Below, piece by piece: positions 47,548 through 57,031 of a stretch of DNA of 64,000 bases (its first letter is position 1; every line of letters begins with the position of its first letter). Source of the stretch: Geodermatophilaceae bacterium NBWT11 (GTDB lineage Bacteria; Actinomycetota; Actinomycetes; Mycobacteriales; Geodermatophilaceae); contig CP043652.1 of the NCBI GenBank assembly GCA_014218215.1, positions 2,418,001 to 2,482,000 of the forward strand. Reading direction: 5' to 3'. The translations under genes and the position numbers were made by a program. The notes beneath the pieces were generated by a model. The model was given only the letters and a program-made list of their open reading frames with translations. It had not been told where the DNA came from and did not search any database.

Positions 47548-48888
47548 ATGAGCGACTGGTACCGCGACTTCGCGAACTCCGGTGTCGGCACGACCGTCAC
47601 CAAGCAGCTCGGCCTGCCCCGCCCGGCCGTGCTGCGCCGGCACACCCCCGGCGACCCGCTGCTGCCCGGTCCCGCCGTCGTCGGCTCGGCCGGTGAGGGG
47701 CGCCTCCGCGCGGAGCTGACCTCGCTGCTGACCGAGGCCGGGGTGACCGTGCTGTCCCCGGCCGCCGACACCGAGAAGCTGTCGGCGGTGCTGCTCGACG
47801 CCACCGGCGTCACCGGCCCGGCCGACCTGGCCAGCGCGCACGACTTCCTGGCCCCGGCCCTCAAGCGGCTGCGCCCCAATGGCCGGGTGCTCGTGCTGGG
47901 CGACCCACCGTCGGAGACCGCCTCCCCGGCGCAGTCCGCGGCCCGGCAGGCCCTCGACGGCCTGGTCCGCTCGATCGGCAAGGAGCTGCGTGCCGGGGCG
48001 ACCGCGAACCTGGTCTACGTGCCCCTCGGCGCCGAGGCCTCCATCGCCAGCCCCGTGCGCTTCTTCCTCTCCGGCCGGTCGGCCTACGTCGACGGTCAGG
48101 TCGTCACCGTGTCGGCGGCCCAGTTGCCCCCGGCCGAGGACGTCGCCCGCCCGCTGGCCGGCAAGGTCGCCGTCGTCACCGGTGCCGCGCGCGGCATCGG
48201 TGCGGCCATCGCGCGCACCATCGCCCGGGACGGCGCCCACGTGGTCGCCGTCGACGTCCCGGCCGCCGGACAGGCACTCGCCGACGTCGCCAACGAGGTC
48301 GGCGGGACGGCGCTGCAGCTCGACATCACCGCCCCCGACGCGGCTCGGCGCCTGGTCGAGCACCTACGGGAACGGCACGGCGGGGTCGACGTCGTCGTGC
48401 ACAACGCCGGCATCACCCGGGACAAGCTGCTGGTCAACATGGACACGGCACGCTGGAACTCGGTGATGGCGGTCAACCTGCAGGCCCAGCTGGACATCAC
48501 CCAGGCACTCCTGGACGCCGACGGCGTGCTGCGTGACGGGTTCCGGGTCGTGTGCGTCAGCTCGACCAGCGGCATCGCCGGCAACCGCGGGCAGACCAAC
48601 TACGCCGCGTCCAAGGCCGGGATCATCGGCATGGTGCGCGCCTGGGCCCCGGAGTTCGCCTCGCGCGGTGGGGCGATCAACGCCGTGGCGCCGGGGTTCA
48701 TCGTCACCGAGATGACGGCGAAGATGCCCTTCGGGACCCGCGAGGTGGGCTCCCGGATCAACTCGATGCAGCAGGGTGGGCTGCCGGTGGACGTCGCCGA
48801 GACGATCGCCTGGCTCTCCCAGCCGGGGTCCGGCGGGGTCAACGGCCAGACCGTGCGGGTCTGCGGCCAGTCGATGTTGGGCGCCTGA
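47548..48888 (+). CDS. High-molecular-weight FabG-type 3-ketoacyl reductase (FabG4-like)
   Basis: About 446 residues, about twice a normal FabG. The N-terminal 205 residues form a flavodoxin-like domain with no catalytic motif, as in FabG4 of mycobacteria. The SDR domain has GAARGIGAAIAR (NAD(H) binding), HNAGITRDKLL, and the catalytic SSTSGIAGN with YAASK. FabG4 prefers NADH and acts on CoA-linked substrates. The start has a GAAGGAGA ribosome-binding site. It is coupled to the next gene. Confidence 0.92.
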   Translation: MSDWYRDFANSGVGTTVTKQLGLPRPAVLRRHTPGDPLLPGPAVVGSAGEGRLRAELTSLLTEAGVTVLSPAADTEKLSAVLLDATGVTGPADLASAHDFLAPALKRLRPNGRVLVLGDPPSETASPAQSAARQALDGLVRSIGKELRAGATANLVYVPLGAEASIASPVRFFLSGRSAYVDGQVVTVSAAQLPPAEDVARPLAGKVAVVTGAARGIGAAIARTIARDGAHVVAVDVPAAGQALADVANEVGGTALQLDITAPDAARRLVEHLRERHGGVDVVVHNAGITRDKLLVNMDTARWNSVMAVNLQAQLDITQALLDADGVLRDGFRVVCVSSTSGIAGNRGQTNYAASKAGIIGMVRAWAPEFASRGGAINAVAPGFIVTEMTAKMPFGTREVGSRINSMQQGGLPVDVAETIAWLSQPGSGGVNGQTVRVCGQSMLGA

Positions 48889-49739
48889 TGGGCGCCCCGG
48901 TGGTCCTCTCCTCGGCCCCCTCCATGGCGAAGCTCTTCGCCCAGGCCGCGTTGTCGGCCCGCGGGCGCGGTGGCGACCTGCCCGACACGCACCTGGCCCG
49001 GGTCGCCGTCGAGGTGGACCCGGTGCAGGTCGCGGACTACGCGCAGGTCTGCCGGTTCCCGCTCGGCGACGTCCTGCCGCCGACCTTCCCGCACGTGCTG
49101 ACCTTCCCGCTGCAGGTCGCGCTGATGGCCGACAAGGCGTTCCCGCTGGCGCTGCCCGGGCTGGTGCACGTGCGCAACCGGGTCGACGTCGTCCGGCCGG
49201 TGCTGGCGTCGGAGAAGCTCGACCTCGAGGTCTGGGCCGACGACCTCCGCCCGCACCGCTCGGGCGCGACGGTCGACCTGGTCGCCTCGGTGCGCTCCCG
49301 CGGTGACGAGGTGTGGCGCGGTCGCTCGACGTACCTGTCCCGCAGTGCCACGGCGCCCTCCGGTGAGCCGGCCGACCTCGACCTGACCGTCGGCGAGGTG
49401 TCCCCGGCCGCGCAGTGGCGGGTGCCCGACGACGCCGGCCGGCGCTACGCCAAGGTCTCCGGCGACGTGAACCCGATCCACCTGTCCGGCCTCACCGCGA
49501 AGGCGTTCGGGTTCAAGCGGGCCATCGCACACGGCATGTGGGTCAAGGCCCGGGCGCTCGCCGCCCTCTCGGGTCGGCTTCCGGAGTCGTTCTCGGTGGA
49601 CGTGGCGTTCAAGAAGCCGCTCTTCCTGCCCTCCACGGTGACGCTGTCCACCGGTGCCGTCGACGGCGGGTGGGACCTGACGGTGCGCAACGAGAAGTCC
49701 GGCGCCGACCACGTGCTGGGGCTCGTCCGCCCGCTGTAG
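48888..49739 (+). CDS. MaoC-like (R)-hydroxyacyl dehydratase, HtdX-like
   Basis: About 283 residues; its ATG shares bases with the fabG stop (TGATG). The C-terminal hotdog carries the hydratase 2 motif as YAKVSGDVNPIHLS with GFKRAIAHGMW. The N-terminal half is a second, degenerate hotdog. HtdX of M. tuberculosis (Rv0241c) is a 3-hydroxyacyl dehydratase, and its genes are likewise adjacent to fabG4. With thiolase, reductase, dehydratase and FadE this locus could run a fatty-acid cycle in either direction. Confidence 0.88.
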   Translation: MGAPVVLSSAPSMAKLFAQAALSARGRGGDLPDTHLARVAVEVDPVQVADYAQVCRFPLGDVLPPTFPHVLTFPLQVALMADKAFPLALPGLVHVRNRVDVVRPVLASEKLDLEVWADDLRPHRSGATVDLVASVRSRGDEVWRGRSTYLSRSATAPSGEPADLDLTVGEVSPAAQWRVPDDAGRRYAKVSGDVNPIHLSGLTAKAFGFKRAIAHGMWVKARALAALSGRLPESFSVDVAFKKPLFLPSTVTLSTGAVDGGWDLTVRNEKSGADHVLGLVRPL

Positions 49740-49844
49740 CCGGTCGGATGGTCACAGGTTCTTGCCAGGCTGCCGATGGGGTGGGCGGTGGGAACGACCC
49801 CACCGCGTGCCCGGCGTCCCGGGCCACCCCGGGGGAGCCCGCCC

Positions 49845-51500
49845 ATGCGTTTCACGTCCCCGTCCCGCCGTGCGCTCGGCCTGCTGGCCGTGTCCACGAT
49901 CGGGATGTCCACCGCTGTCCTCGGCGTCTCCGGGGTTGCCTCGGCTGAGCCCCTGCCCACCCTCGAGGCCGGAGACCAGTTCTCCTCCGACGACGTGAGC
50001 TCCTTCCAGGTCGGGGCCGGGGTCTGCTCCATCACCTGGACCGTGACCGGTGCGATGGGCGGATACGCCACCGGAGACGTCAAGGGGGCCTACGGCGGCG
50101 AGGTGACCGCCGACCTGGATGCCGAGGCAGGAGAGGTCTACTCCCTCTACCCCGGGGAGTCCGGGGGCCACGGCAGCTACGACGTCGACAGCGACACCGC
50201 GACGGCCGGTGCTGGCGGCGGCAGCGGCTGGTCCGACGGTGGCGCGGGCGGGACTGTCGACGGGAGCGAGGCGGGTGGCGGCGGGGGAGCCGGCTCGGTC
50301 GTGACCCTCATGACGGGTGCGGACGAGGACGCGGTCATCGGCGCCTTCGGTGGCGATGGCGGCGGCGGTGAGCTCGGCGGCAGCGGCGAGGGCGACGAGA
50401 CGAACTTCCTGCTCGACGTCGAGTCGGCCACGGCGTCGACCTCCGTCGGTCCTGGCTACATCACCGCCAGTGCGAACGAGTGCGCGGTGTCCTACGCCCC
50501 GTATCTCAACTACGTCACCGCAGGCGACGGCTCGGTGACCGTCGTCTTCGTGGCTCCGCAGAACGACAACGGCATCGAGGTCACCGGCTACGAGGTCACC
50601 GTCGACGGCGGACTCACCTGGGCACCCCTGGCCGTGACCGACGAGGAGGGCACCCTCTCCGGGACCGTCACCGGCCTGACCAACGAGACCGAGTACAACG
50701 TCGGCGTCCGTGCGGTCAGCGGTGCCGACGGGTCGGTGAAGGGCGACGCCAGCGACTTCCAGACGGCCACCCCGTACGAGCCCCTCGCCGCCCCGGCGAT
50801 CACCTCGCTCACCACCGGGCCCTCGCAGGTCACCCTGACCTGGACCGCGCCGTCCGGCGACGTGAGCGGCTACGACGTGGGCTACGGCACCGGCCGCAGC
50901 GGCAACGGCGGCGTCTGTGCGACCGACCAGCCGACCGTGCTGACCTGCACCTTCGCTCTGCCCGCCAGCTCGGGCTACACCGTCGGCGTCACCGCGCTCG
51001 ACGACGAGGGTCGCCGCGGCCTCTCCGCCGTCCAGGAGGCCGTCACCGTCCCCGCCCCGGCCGTCCCGTCCTCGGTCCCGACCAAGGACGACGGCGACAT
51101 CGTCGGCCCGGCCGGCCCCATCACCGCGGTCACCGCCGGCCAGACGCTGACCGTCCAGGGCCAGGGCTTCGCGCTGTACTCCACGGTGCGGCTGAGCCTC
51201 TTCTCCACCCCGATCGACCTGGGCACCGTCGACACCGATGACACCGGGTTCTTCCGCACCCAGATCACGCTGCCGGCGAACCTGACCAACGGCACCCACA
51301 CCCTGGTCGCCACCGGGATCAACCCCGACTTCACCACCCGGAACCTGGTCATCACGGTGACCGTGTCCGGTGGGGTCGTCACCAGCGCGACGCTGGCCAA
51401 CACCGGCGTCGACACCGCCGTCCCGCTGGCCGGTGGCGCCCTCGCGGTGCTCGCCGGCATGGGGCTGCTGGTCGGCGCCCGCCGCCGCAGCACCGTCTGA
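49845..51500 (+). CDS. Secreted FN3 surface protein with LAxTG sorting signal
   Basis: About 551 residues, ATG with a GGGGGAG ribosome-binding site. A signal peptide (FTSPSRRALGLLAVSTIG... ending ASAEP) is followed by a region with a glycine-rich stretch (residues about 105-150). Then two fibronectin type III domains (about 220-308 and 312-400: TVVFVAPQNDNGIEVTGYEV and VTLTWTAPSGDVSGYDVGY), and an immunoglobulin-like domain (GQTLTVQGQGFALYSTVRL). The end is LANTG, a hydrophobic helix and ARRRSTV, a class E sortase type signal. It should be attached to the cell wall. Function unknown. Confidence 0.83.
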   Translation: MRFTSPSRRALGLLAVSTIGMSTAVLGVSGVASAEPLPTLEAGDQFSSDDVSSFQVGAGVCSITWTVTGAMGGYATGDVKGAYGGEVTADLDAEAGEVYSLYPGESGGHGSYDVDSDTATAGAGGGSGWSDGGAGGTVDGSEAGGGGGAGSVVTLMTGADEDAVIGAFGGDGGGGELGGSGEGDETNFLLDVESATASTSVGPGYITASANECAVSYAPYLNYVTAGDGSVTVVFVAPQNDNGIEVTGYEVTVDGGLTWAPLAVTDEEGTLSGTVTGLTNETEYNVGVRAVSGADGSVKGDASDFQTATPYEPLAAPAITSLTTGPSQVTLTWTAPSGDVSGYDVGYGTGRSGNGGVCATDQPTVLTCTFALPASSGYTVGVTALDDEGRRGLSAVQEAVTVPAPAVPSSVPTKDDGDIVGPAGPITAVTAGQTLTVQGQGFALYSTVRLSLFSTPIDLGTVDTDDTGFFRTQITLPANLTNGTHTLVATGINPDFTTRNLVITVTVSGGVVTSATLANTGVDTAVPLAGGALAVLAGMGLLVGARRRSTV

Positions 51501-51516
51501 CCCGCACGCGCTGGAC

Positions 51517-51556
51517 CCGGCGGCCCCGTCTCCCACCCGGGAGGCGGGGCCGCCGG
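51517..51556. terminator. Stem-loop terminator between convergent genes
   Basis: CCGGCGGCCCCGTCTCCC (51517-51534) pairs with GGGAGGCGGGGCCGCCGG (51539-51556) with one G-T wobble and a four-base loop. A short T-run follows on the plus strand. It separates the FN3 protein gene from the convergent glycosyltransferase gene. Confidence 0.85.
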
Positions 51557-51576
51557 CGTGTTTCCGCGGAAACGTC

Positions 51577-52707
51577 TCAGGCACTGAGCGAGCGGACGGC
51601 GGGGACGCCGAGCACCCGCTCGTAGTGACCGATCAGCTCGTCGCCCAGCCGACCCCAGGTGCGGTGCGCGACCGACGGGCGGGCCCGGGCGGCAGCCACC
51701 CGCAGCGAGAGCCGGTCGTCGCGCAGGCCGGCGACCTGAGCGGCCAGCACCTGCGGGTCGTCGCCGGCCCAGAGCCAGCCGTTCTCGCCGTGCCGCACGA
51801 GGTCCAGCGGCCCGCCCGATGCAGCGACCAGTGCCGGGACTCCGGCGGCGAGGGCCTCCTGCACGGCCTGGCAGAAGGTCTCGTCCGCGCCCGGGTGCAC
51901 GAGCAGGTCCAGCGAGGACACCAGCTCGCCGAGCTCGGCGCCCACCACCCGGCCGGCGAACACCGCCCGGGGGAGCGCGCGCTGCAGGGCCCGGCGCTGC
52001 GGGCCGTCGCCGACCACCACCAGGCGCACCCCGGGCAGCTCGGACAACGGGCCGAGCAGGTGCAGCCGCTTCTCCACCGCCAGCCGAGCGACCGTGCCCA
52101 CCAGCAGTTCGCCGTCCGGGGCCAGCGAGGCGCGTAACGCCGGGGACCGGCGGCCGGGGGCGAACTGCTCGAGGTCGACCCCGCGAGCCCACAGCGCGAG
52201 CGGACCGATGCCGTGTCGGCGCAGCATCGCCATCGTCGGGGTCGAGGGCACCAGCGTCAGCGCCGCCCGGTCGTGGACCGCACGCAGCCACCGCCACGCC
52301 GTCGCCGCGCCGCCCGGGAGCCGGTAGCGCCCGGCGTAGGCGGCCAGGTCGGTCTGGAACACCGCGACCGCCGGGATGTCCCGGACCTGGGCGGCGCGCG
52401 CAGCGGCTGAGCCGAGCACGGCGGGAGAGGCCAGGTGGACGACGTCCGGGCGCAGCCGGTCCAGCAGCGCGCCGACCTCGGCGGTCGGCGCGGCCAGCGG
52501 CAGCTCCCGGTACCCGGGCAGACGGACCGCCCGCACCGGGTGCACCTCCACCCGCGCACCGCAGCGGGACTCGTAGGAGGACCCGGACGGCGCGATCACC
52601 ACCGGTTCGTGGCCACGCAGCGCCAGGTGGTCGGCGGCGCGCAGCACCGACGTGACCACGCCGTTCACCGCTGGGCTGAAGGTCTCGGACACCAGGGCCA
52701 CCCGCAT
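51577..52707 (-). CDS. GT4-family glycosyltransferase (probable GDP-mannose-dependent mannosyltransferase)
   Basis: About 376 residues starting MRVALVSETFSPAVNGV. It is a GT-B enzyme: VGTVARLAVEKRLHLL, VVVGDGPQRRAL, HPGADETFCQAVQEALAAGVP with the E-x7-E nucleotide-sugar site, and DLVRHGENGWL. The N-terminus and spacing match the MgtA/PimB group that transfers mannose to lipid acceptors in actinobacterial lipoglycan synthesis. The exact donor and acceptor remain inference. It acts on the cytoplasmic face of the membrane. Confidence 0.86.
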   Translation of the reverse strand: MRVALVSETFSPAVNGVVTSVLRAADHLALRGHEPVVIAPSGSSYESRCGARVEVHPVRAVRLPGYRELPLAAPTAEVGALLDRLRPDVVHLASPAVLGSAAARAAQVRDIPAVAVFQTDLAAYAGRYRLPGGAATAWRWLRAVHDRAALTLVPSTPTMAMLRRHGIGPLALWARGVDLEQFAPGRRSPALRASLAPDGELLVGTVARLAVEKRLHLLGPLSELPGVRLVVVGDGPQRRALQRALPRAVFAGRVVGAELGELVSSLDLLVHPGADETFCQAVQEALAAGVPALVAASGGPLDLVRHGENGWLWAGDDPQVLAAQVAGLRDDRLSLRVAAARARPSVAHRTWGRLGDELIGHYERVLGVPAVRSLSA

Positions 52708-52820
52708 GCCCCCAGGACACCGGTCCCAGGTCGCCTGCGGGTGACGGGCACCCGACGGGTCGACGGCGTCCGGACGACGATCACCCACCGCGGCGCCCCG
52801 GGATAGGGTCGGCGGCGCCG

Positions 52821-52907
52821 GGAGGGCTCGCCTAGTGGCCGATGGCGGCGGTCTTGAAAACCGCTAGGGGTGAAAGCTCCTCGAGGGTTCGAATCCCTCG
52901 CCCTCCG
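52821..52907 (+). tRNA. tRNA-Ser (UGA)
   Basis: The acceptor stem GGAGGGC pairs with GCCCTCC at the other end. The anticodon loop CTTGAAA has TGA at the anticodon, closed by GGCGGT/ACCGC. A long variable arm (AGGGGTGAAAGCTCCT) and the T arm GAGGGTTCGAATCCCTC follow. The total of 87 bases is usual for tRNA-Ser. It reads UCA and UCG-type serine codons. It marks the left end of the probable Ter island: an integrase remnant begins just after it. Confidence 0.97.
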
Positions 52908-52924
52908 CTCTGAACAGCACGTTC

Positions 52925-53530
52925 ATGCCTCGGCTCTGAGTTCGGGGCCGGGCTGAGGTGGCTCAGATGCCCCGTCGTGCCCGCTGCGTGCCCGTTCGGG
53001 TCGCGCGCGTGCCCTCCCAGAGCCGGCCGAGCCGGTTCGCGACCTCTGCGTCGCGCTGGGTCCGCGGCGTGCTGGTAGCTCATCGCGGCGCGCGTGGAGG
53101 AGTGGCCGGCACGGCGCATGACCTCGGCCAGGGTGGCACCGCTCTGGGCGGCCACCGTCAGGCCGGTGTGCCGCAGGTCGGGCAGGTGCGCCTCCGGGAG
53201 ACCCACATGGCGACGTGTCGTCTGCCAGGCCGAGTGCACGTGGTGGGCGCGCAGAGCGCTGCCGTCCGGTCGGGCGAACAGGTTGGCTGCCGGGGTCCGA
53301 GGCTCCCCGTACGCGGAGGTGTTCGTCCACGGCGTCGATGCCCTGGTCCGGCAGGTGCACGGTCCGCTGACTGTCGGCCTTGGGCGGTCCTTCGCGGGGC
53401 CGTCGTCGGTCTCGACGATCTGACGGCGGGCGGAGATGGTGCCTGCGTCCAAGTCGACGTCCTCGATGCGCAGCGCGGCCAGTTTCCTCCATACGCAGGT
53501 TCCCCGAGCACCCGAGCTTCACCGGGCCCG
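52925..53530 (-). pseudogene. Broken tyrosine-recombinase integrase next to tRNA-Ser
   Basis: The C-terminal integrase motifs are readable on the minus strand: LRIEDVDLDAGTISARRQIV, then after a frame change VHLPDQGIDAVDEHLRVRGA, then back in the first frame LFARPDGSALRAHHVHSAW, LPDLRHTG (HxxR position), AGHSSTRAAMSYQHA (second His and the Tyr). At least two frameshifts separate these parts and the N-terminal half of the protein is missing, so it cannot work. The C-terminal frame runs on through the tRNA on the opposite strand without a proper stop. Integrases of phages and integrative elements that target tRNA genes are normally adjacent to the tRNA, as here. Confidence 0.82.
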
Positions 53531-53588
53531 CCGGCGATGCGGCAACGTCGACGCCTAGCTCGCCGTCAGCCTCGTCAGGGCTGACCCG

Positions 53589-54674
53589 TCACCGGCCGGT
53601 GGTCTCCTGCTCACCCGGCTGGAGGCTCGTCTCGGACAGACCGGGCTTGCTGGTCGGCCGCTCCTGAGGCGTGGCGTCGCCATCTGCGGGCGGGGGGAGC
53701 TGGCCGCGGGTCTTGAGCAGCGAAGCGACGGTGGCGATCACCAGCACGCCGAGGATGACCGCCAGCGACAGCCAGATCGGGATCTCCGGGACCGCCTCGA
53801 TCGGCTCCCCGCCGTTGATGAACGGCAGCGAGTTGTCATGCACAGCCTCGAGGATCAGCTTGACGCCGATGAAGGCCAGGATCACCGCGAGGCCGTAGGA
53901 GAGGTAGACCAGCCGCTTGAGCAGCCCGCCGAGCAGGAAGTACAGCTGCCGCAGGCCCATGAGGGCGAAGACGTTGGCGGTGAAGACGATGAACGCCTCG
54001 CGGGTCAGCCCGAAGATGGCCGGGATGGAGTCCAGCGCGAAGAGCAGGTCCGTCGTCCCCAGCGCGAGGAAGACCACGATCATCGGGGTGAAGAGCTTCT
54101 TGCCGCCCTTCTCCACCCGGATCTTGTTGCCGTGGAAGTCCGCCGTCATCGGCAGGACCTTCTTCAGCCGCCGGATGAGGGCGTTCTCCTCGTAGTCCTC
54201 GTCCTCGCCACTTCCACGGATCAGGTTGATGGCGGTGTAGACCAGGAACGCGCCGAAGATGTAGAAGACCCAGGTGAACCGCTCGATCACCGCGGCGCCG
54301 AGCAGGATGAAGATCCCGCGCAGCACCAGGGCGATGATGATCCCGACCATCAGGACCTCTTGCTGCAGCTTCCTGGGCACCTTGAAGCGGGCCATGATGA
54401 TCACGAATACGAAGAGGTTGTCCACCGACAGCGAGTACTCGGTGAGCCAGCCCGCGTAGAACTGGGTCGCGAAGTCCCCGTTGGTGACCACCAGCAGCAC
54501 CAGGCCGAACAGCAGGGCCAGGGCGATGTAGAACGTCACCCAGATGCTGGCCTCCCGCACCGAGGGTTCGTGCGGACGACGGGCAACGATGGCGAGGTCG
54601 GCCAGCAGCAGGACGGTGAGTCCCACGAACGTGCCGATCTCGAACCAGACCGGGAGCTCCACGTTCGAGCACAT
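53589..54674 (-). CDS. terC: TerC-family membrane protein
   Basis: About 361 residues with eight or nine membrane helices. The TerC signatures are WLTEYSLSVDNLFVFVIIMARF and ALGTTDLLFALDSIPAIFGLTREAFIVFTANVFALMGLRQLYF, with acidic residues in the helices; an acidic cytoplasmic loop (GSGEDEDYEENALIRRLKK) lies in the middle. TerC is thought to move metal ions such as Mn2+ and to scaffold Ter proteins at the membrane. It is divergent from the TerD-nuclease gene by about 100 bases and opens the Ter island. The ATG start (MCSNVELP) is chosen; a GTG four codons later is possible. Confidence 0.93.
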   Translation of the reverse strand: MCSNVELPVWFEIGTFVGLTVLLLADLAIVARRPHEPSVREASIWVTFYIALALLFGLVLLVVTNGDFATQFYAGWLTEYSLSVDNLFVFVIIMARFKVPRKLQQEVLMVGIIIALVLRGIFILLGAAVIERFTWVFYIFGAFLVYTAINLIRGSGEDEDYEENALIRRLKKVLPMTADFHGNKIRVEKGGKKLFTPMIVVFLALGTTDLLFALDSIPAIFGLTREAFIVFTANVFALMGLRQLYFLLGGLLKRLVYLSYGLAVILAFIGVKLILEAVHDNSLPFINGGEPIEAVPEIPIWLSLAVILGVLVIATVASLLKTRGQLPPPADGDATPQERPTSKPGLSETSLQPGEQETTGR

Positions 54675-54777
54675 TACGTCGAGGAGACGGGACGGGGCGG
54701 GTCCTGGCCAATACCCGCGCGGCGCGCTGCGGTGTCGGAACGGTGGATTCCAGCTCTCCGACTCATAGGCTGCGGCC

Positions 54778-56901
54778 GTGCAGGCGATCGAGCTGAGCAA
54801 AGGAGCCAACACTCCACTCGCTGAGGGAACCCCTGGGGTCCGCTGCGTCATCGCCTGGGGGCAGTCCGAGGTGGAGGTTGATGCGTCGGCGCTGCTACTG
54901 ACGTCCTCAGGGCGTGTGCGGAACGACGCAGACATGGTCTTTTACAACCAGCCCACGTCTGAGGACGGCGGCGTTCGCCATTTGGGTAGTGCACTCACTG
55001 AACACGGGGGCCAAGAGAGTCTGGCGATCGACCTCGAGTCGCTGCCCGTGGACGTTGTGACCGTGGCCTTGGCGGCCAGCGTTGCCTCTGGGACCTTTGC
55101 CGACGTCAAGGAGTGCATCCTGCTGGTCTGCGACCAGAACGGCAGTCCGCTCGCCTCCCACCGAATTGTCGGGGCTGACGCAGAGACGGCCATGGTGCTC
55201 GGCGAGATATACCGGCGGAATGGGTCGTGGCGGGTCCGAGCTGTGGCACAAGGATGGGCGAGGGGCCTCGCCGGACTGGCTACCGACCTGGGTGTCACGG
55301 TGGCGGACGAGATGGAACTGGACGTCGCCACCCCGCAGGCCACTGGCGAACCGGAGCAGACACCAGAGGGAGCCGGCGACGACGTCATCGTCATCGAGCT
55401 CGCCGCAGAAGCCGCTGCTCCGATGGCGGTCGTGGTGGAGCCAACGGCTCCCCGGATGACGCCCGCCCCCTCTCTGGGTGATCGCGAAGTGGTGGGGGTG
55501 CGCACGGTTCGTGCGGGCGTGCGGACGCGCAAACAGCCCCCTAGCCGAGTTGTGCCGCCGGCACTGAAGCTCGCCGGTGCCGACACGTGGGGGGCTGCTC
55601 GCTTGTTCTCCATCTCGGGGGTGGGGAACGCTGCCGAGCAGGAGAAGCGGGCCACCTCTGCGCTCTTGGCCACGATGATGGCCGTGCGCCCATTTGGTCG
55701 GGGGATCACTGCTCGATTCGGGGCTCCGTCAGGTCTCCTCGAGTCCTATCTCGAGGTCCCGTTCCACCGGGGCGAGTCGCTGGTCGTCCCCGATGGCGTC
55801 ATCCGTGTCCAGCGCGGGGCGCGTCTGTGGACAGCACTGCTGGAGACCAAGACGGGGAGTGGGCAGCTCCGCCGTGAGCAGATCGAGAGCTATCTGGACG
55901 TAGCCCGACACGAGGGTTACGACGCTGTCATAACGCTGTCCAACGAGATCGCGCCCGGGGTGAATGAGCACCCGGTCACCGTTGACCGTAGAAAGCTCGC
56001 AAAGGTCACGCTCCACCACCTGTCCTGGGCAGAGGTGGTGCACGAGGCGCACATGGTCCTCAACCACCGCGGGGTGGCGGATGCCGGGCAGGCCTGGCTG
56101 CTCCATGAGTTCCTCCGTTACGTCCAGCACCCTCGGTCCGGCGCTGCCGGGTTCGACGACATGGGCGTGGCCTGGGTCCCGGTCCGCGAGGCCGTGGCCG
56201 CCGGCACGTTGCGTCCTGGTGACCGAAAGGTCCCGTCCGCTGTCGACGCCTGGATCCGGTTGGTCCGGCAGCTGTGTCTACGGCTCACCGCGGAACTCGG
56301 AGTGGACGTCGCTCACGTGCTGCCGCGACGGCTGGCGACCGACCCTGATGCCCGGACCCGCGCGGGGGTGGAGTCGTTGGCCAGCACCGGACGCCTGGAG
56401 GCCACGCTGCGGGTCCCCGGAGCTGTCGGCACGGTGGAGGTGGTGGCCGACCTGCGCACTGGGCAGGTGCTCACCTCCACCCGTGTGCCCGCTCCGCAGG
56501 AAGGCACCAACCACCGCCGCATCAGCTGGCTGGTCAAGCAGCTCGCCGATGCCCCTGCGGATCTACTGGTCGAGGCGGGGTTTGATGGCGCTGCTCCGCC
56601 GACCTGTGAGCAACTGCAGCTCGTCAGAACCGACGCTGCCTGCCTCGCACCCACGACACGGGTCGCGCTGTCGTCCTTCCAACTGACCCGCAGCGTCCCG
56701 ATGGGGACCAAGCGGTCCGGAGTGCGGGGGGCGTTCATCCCCAGCGTGATCTCGGCCGTCGAGGACTTCTACGGCTACGTCGTGCAACCCATCAGGCCGT
56801 GGGTGGCCAAAGCACCTCGCCTTCCCGACGACGTGGTGGAAGACGACTCTGCGGACGCCGCGGCCACCGAGCTGGAACCCGCAGGCGGTGACCGACCTTG
56901 A
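54778..56901 (+). CDS. TerD-domain protein fused to a PD-(D/E)xK nuclease-like domain
   Basis: About 707 residues. Residues 1-175 are a TerD domain ([44 protein letters not shown]) in which part of the usual calcium-binding motif is lost. A disordered Ala/Pro-rich linker follows to residue about 265. Residues about 285-430 look like a restriction-endonuclease fold: E289 region, VPDGVIRV with D339, LLETKTG with E356 and K358, and [11 protein letters not shown] with Q368. These match the D..ExK..Q pattern of the fold. The C-terminal 270 residues are unassigned. It could cut or bind DNA in the Ter stress response. Base use is visibly less GC-rich than that of genes left of the island. Confidence 0.82.
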   Translation: MQAIELSKGANTPLAEGTPGVRCVIAWGQSEVEVDASALLLTSSGRVRNDADMVFYNQPTSEDGGVRHLGSALTEHGGQESLAIDLESLPVDVVTVALAASVASGTFADVKECILLVCDQNGSPLASHRIVGADAETAMVLGEIYRRNGSWRVRAVAQGWARGLAGLATDLGVTVADEMELDVATPQATGEPEQTPEGAGDDVIVIELAAEAAAPMAVVVEPTAPRMTPAPSLGDREVVGVRTVRAGVRTRKQPPSRVVPPALKLAGADTWGAARLFSISGVGNAAEQEKRATSALLATMMAVRPFGRGITARFGAPSGLLESYLEVPFHRGESLVVPDGVIRVQRGARLWTALLETKTGSGQLRREQIESYLDVARHEGYDAVITLSNEIAPGVNEHPVTVDRRKLAKVTLHHLSWAEVVHEAHMVLNHRGVADAGQAWLLHEFLRYVQHPRSGAAGFDDMGVAWVPVREAVAAGTLRPGDRKVPSAVDAWIRLVRQLCLRLTAELGVDVAHVLPRRLATDPDARTRAGVESLASTGRLEATLRVPGAVGTVEVVADLRTGQVLTSTRVPAPQEGTNHRRISWLVKQLADAPADLLVEAGFDGAAPPTCEQLQLVRTDAACLAPTTRVALSSFQLTRSVPMGTKRSGVRGAFIPSVISAVEDFYGYVVQPIRPWVAKAPRLPDDVVEDDSADAAATELEPAGGDRP

Positions 56902-57031
56902 GACCGGCGGACCGCCGCGCCTCCGGTACCGAGGCTGCTTAGGATCGCTCACAGGCGCCGGTGTCCGGCGTCACAGGGTTGCGCCGTTCGACCGGCGCCC
57001 CATCCAACGGGAAGAAGACGGAGACAATCGC

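Noticed and set aside
52832-52920. C-terminal extension of the integrase frame through the tRNA
   Set aside because: The residues reading through tRNA-Ser come from the opposite strand of the tRNA and are not part of a real protein.
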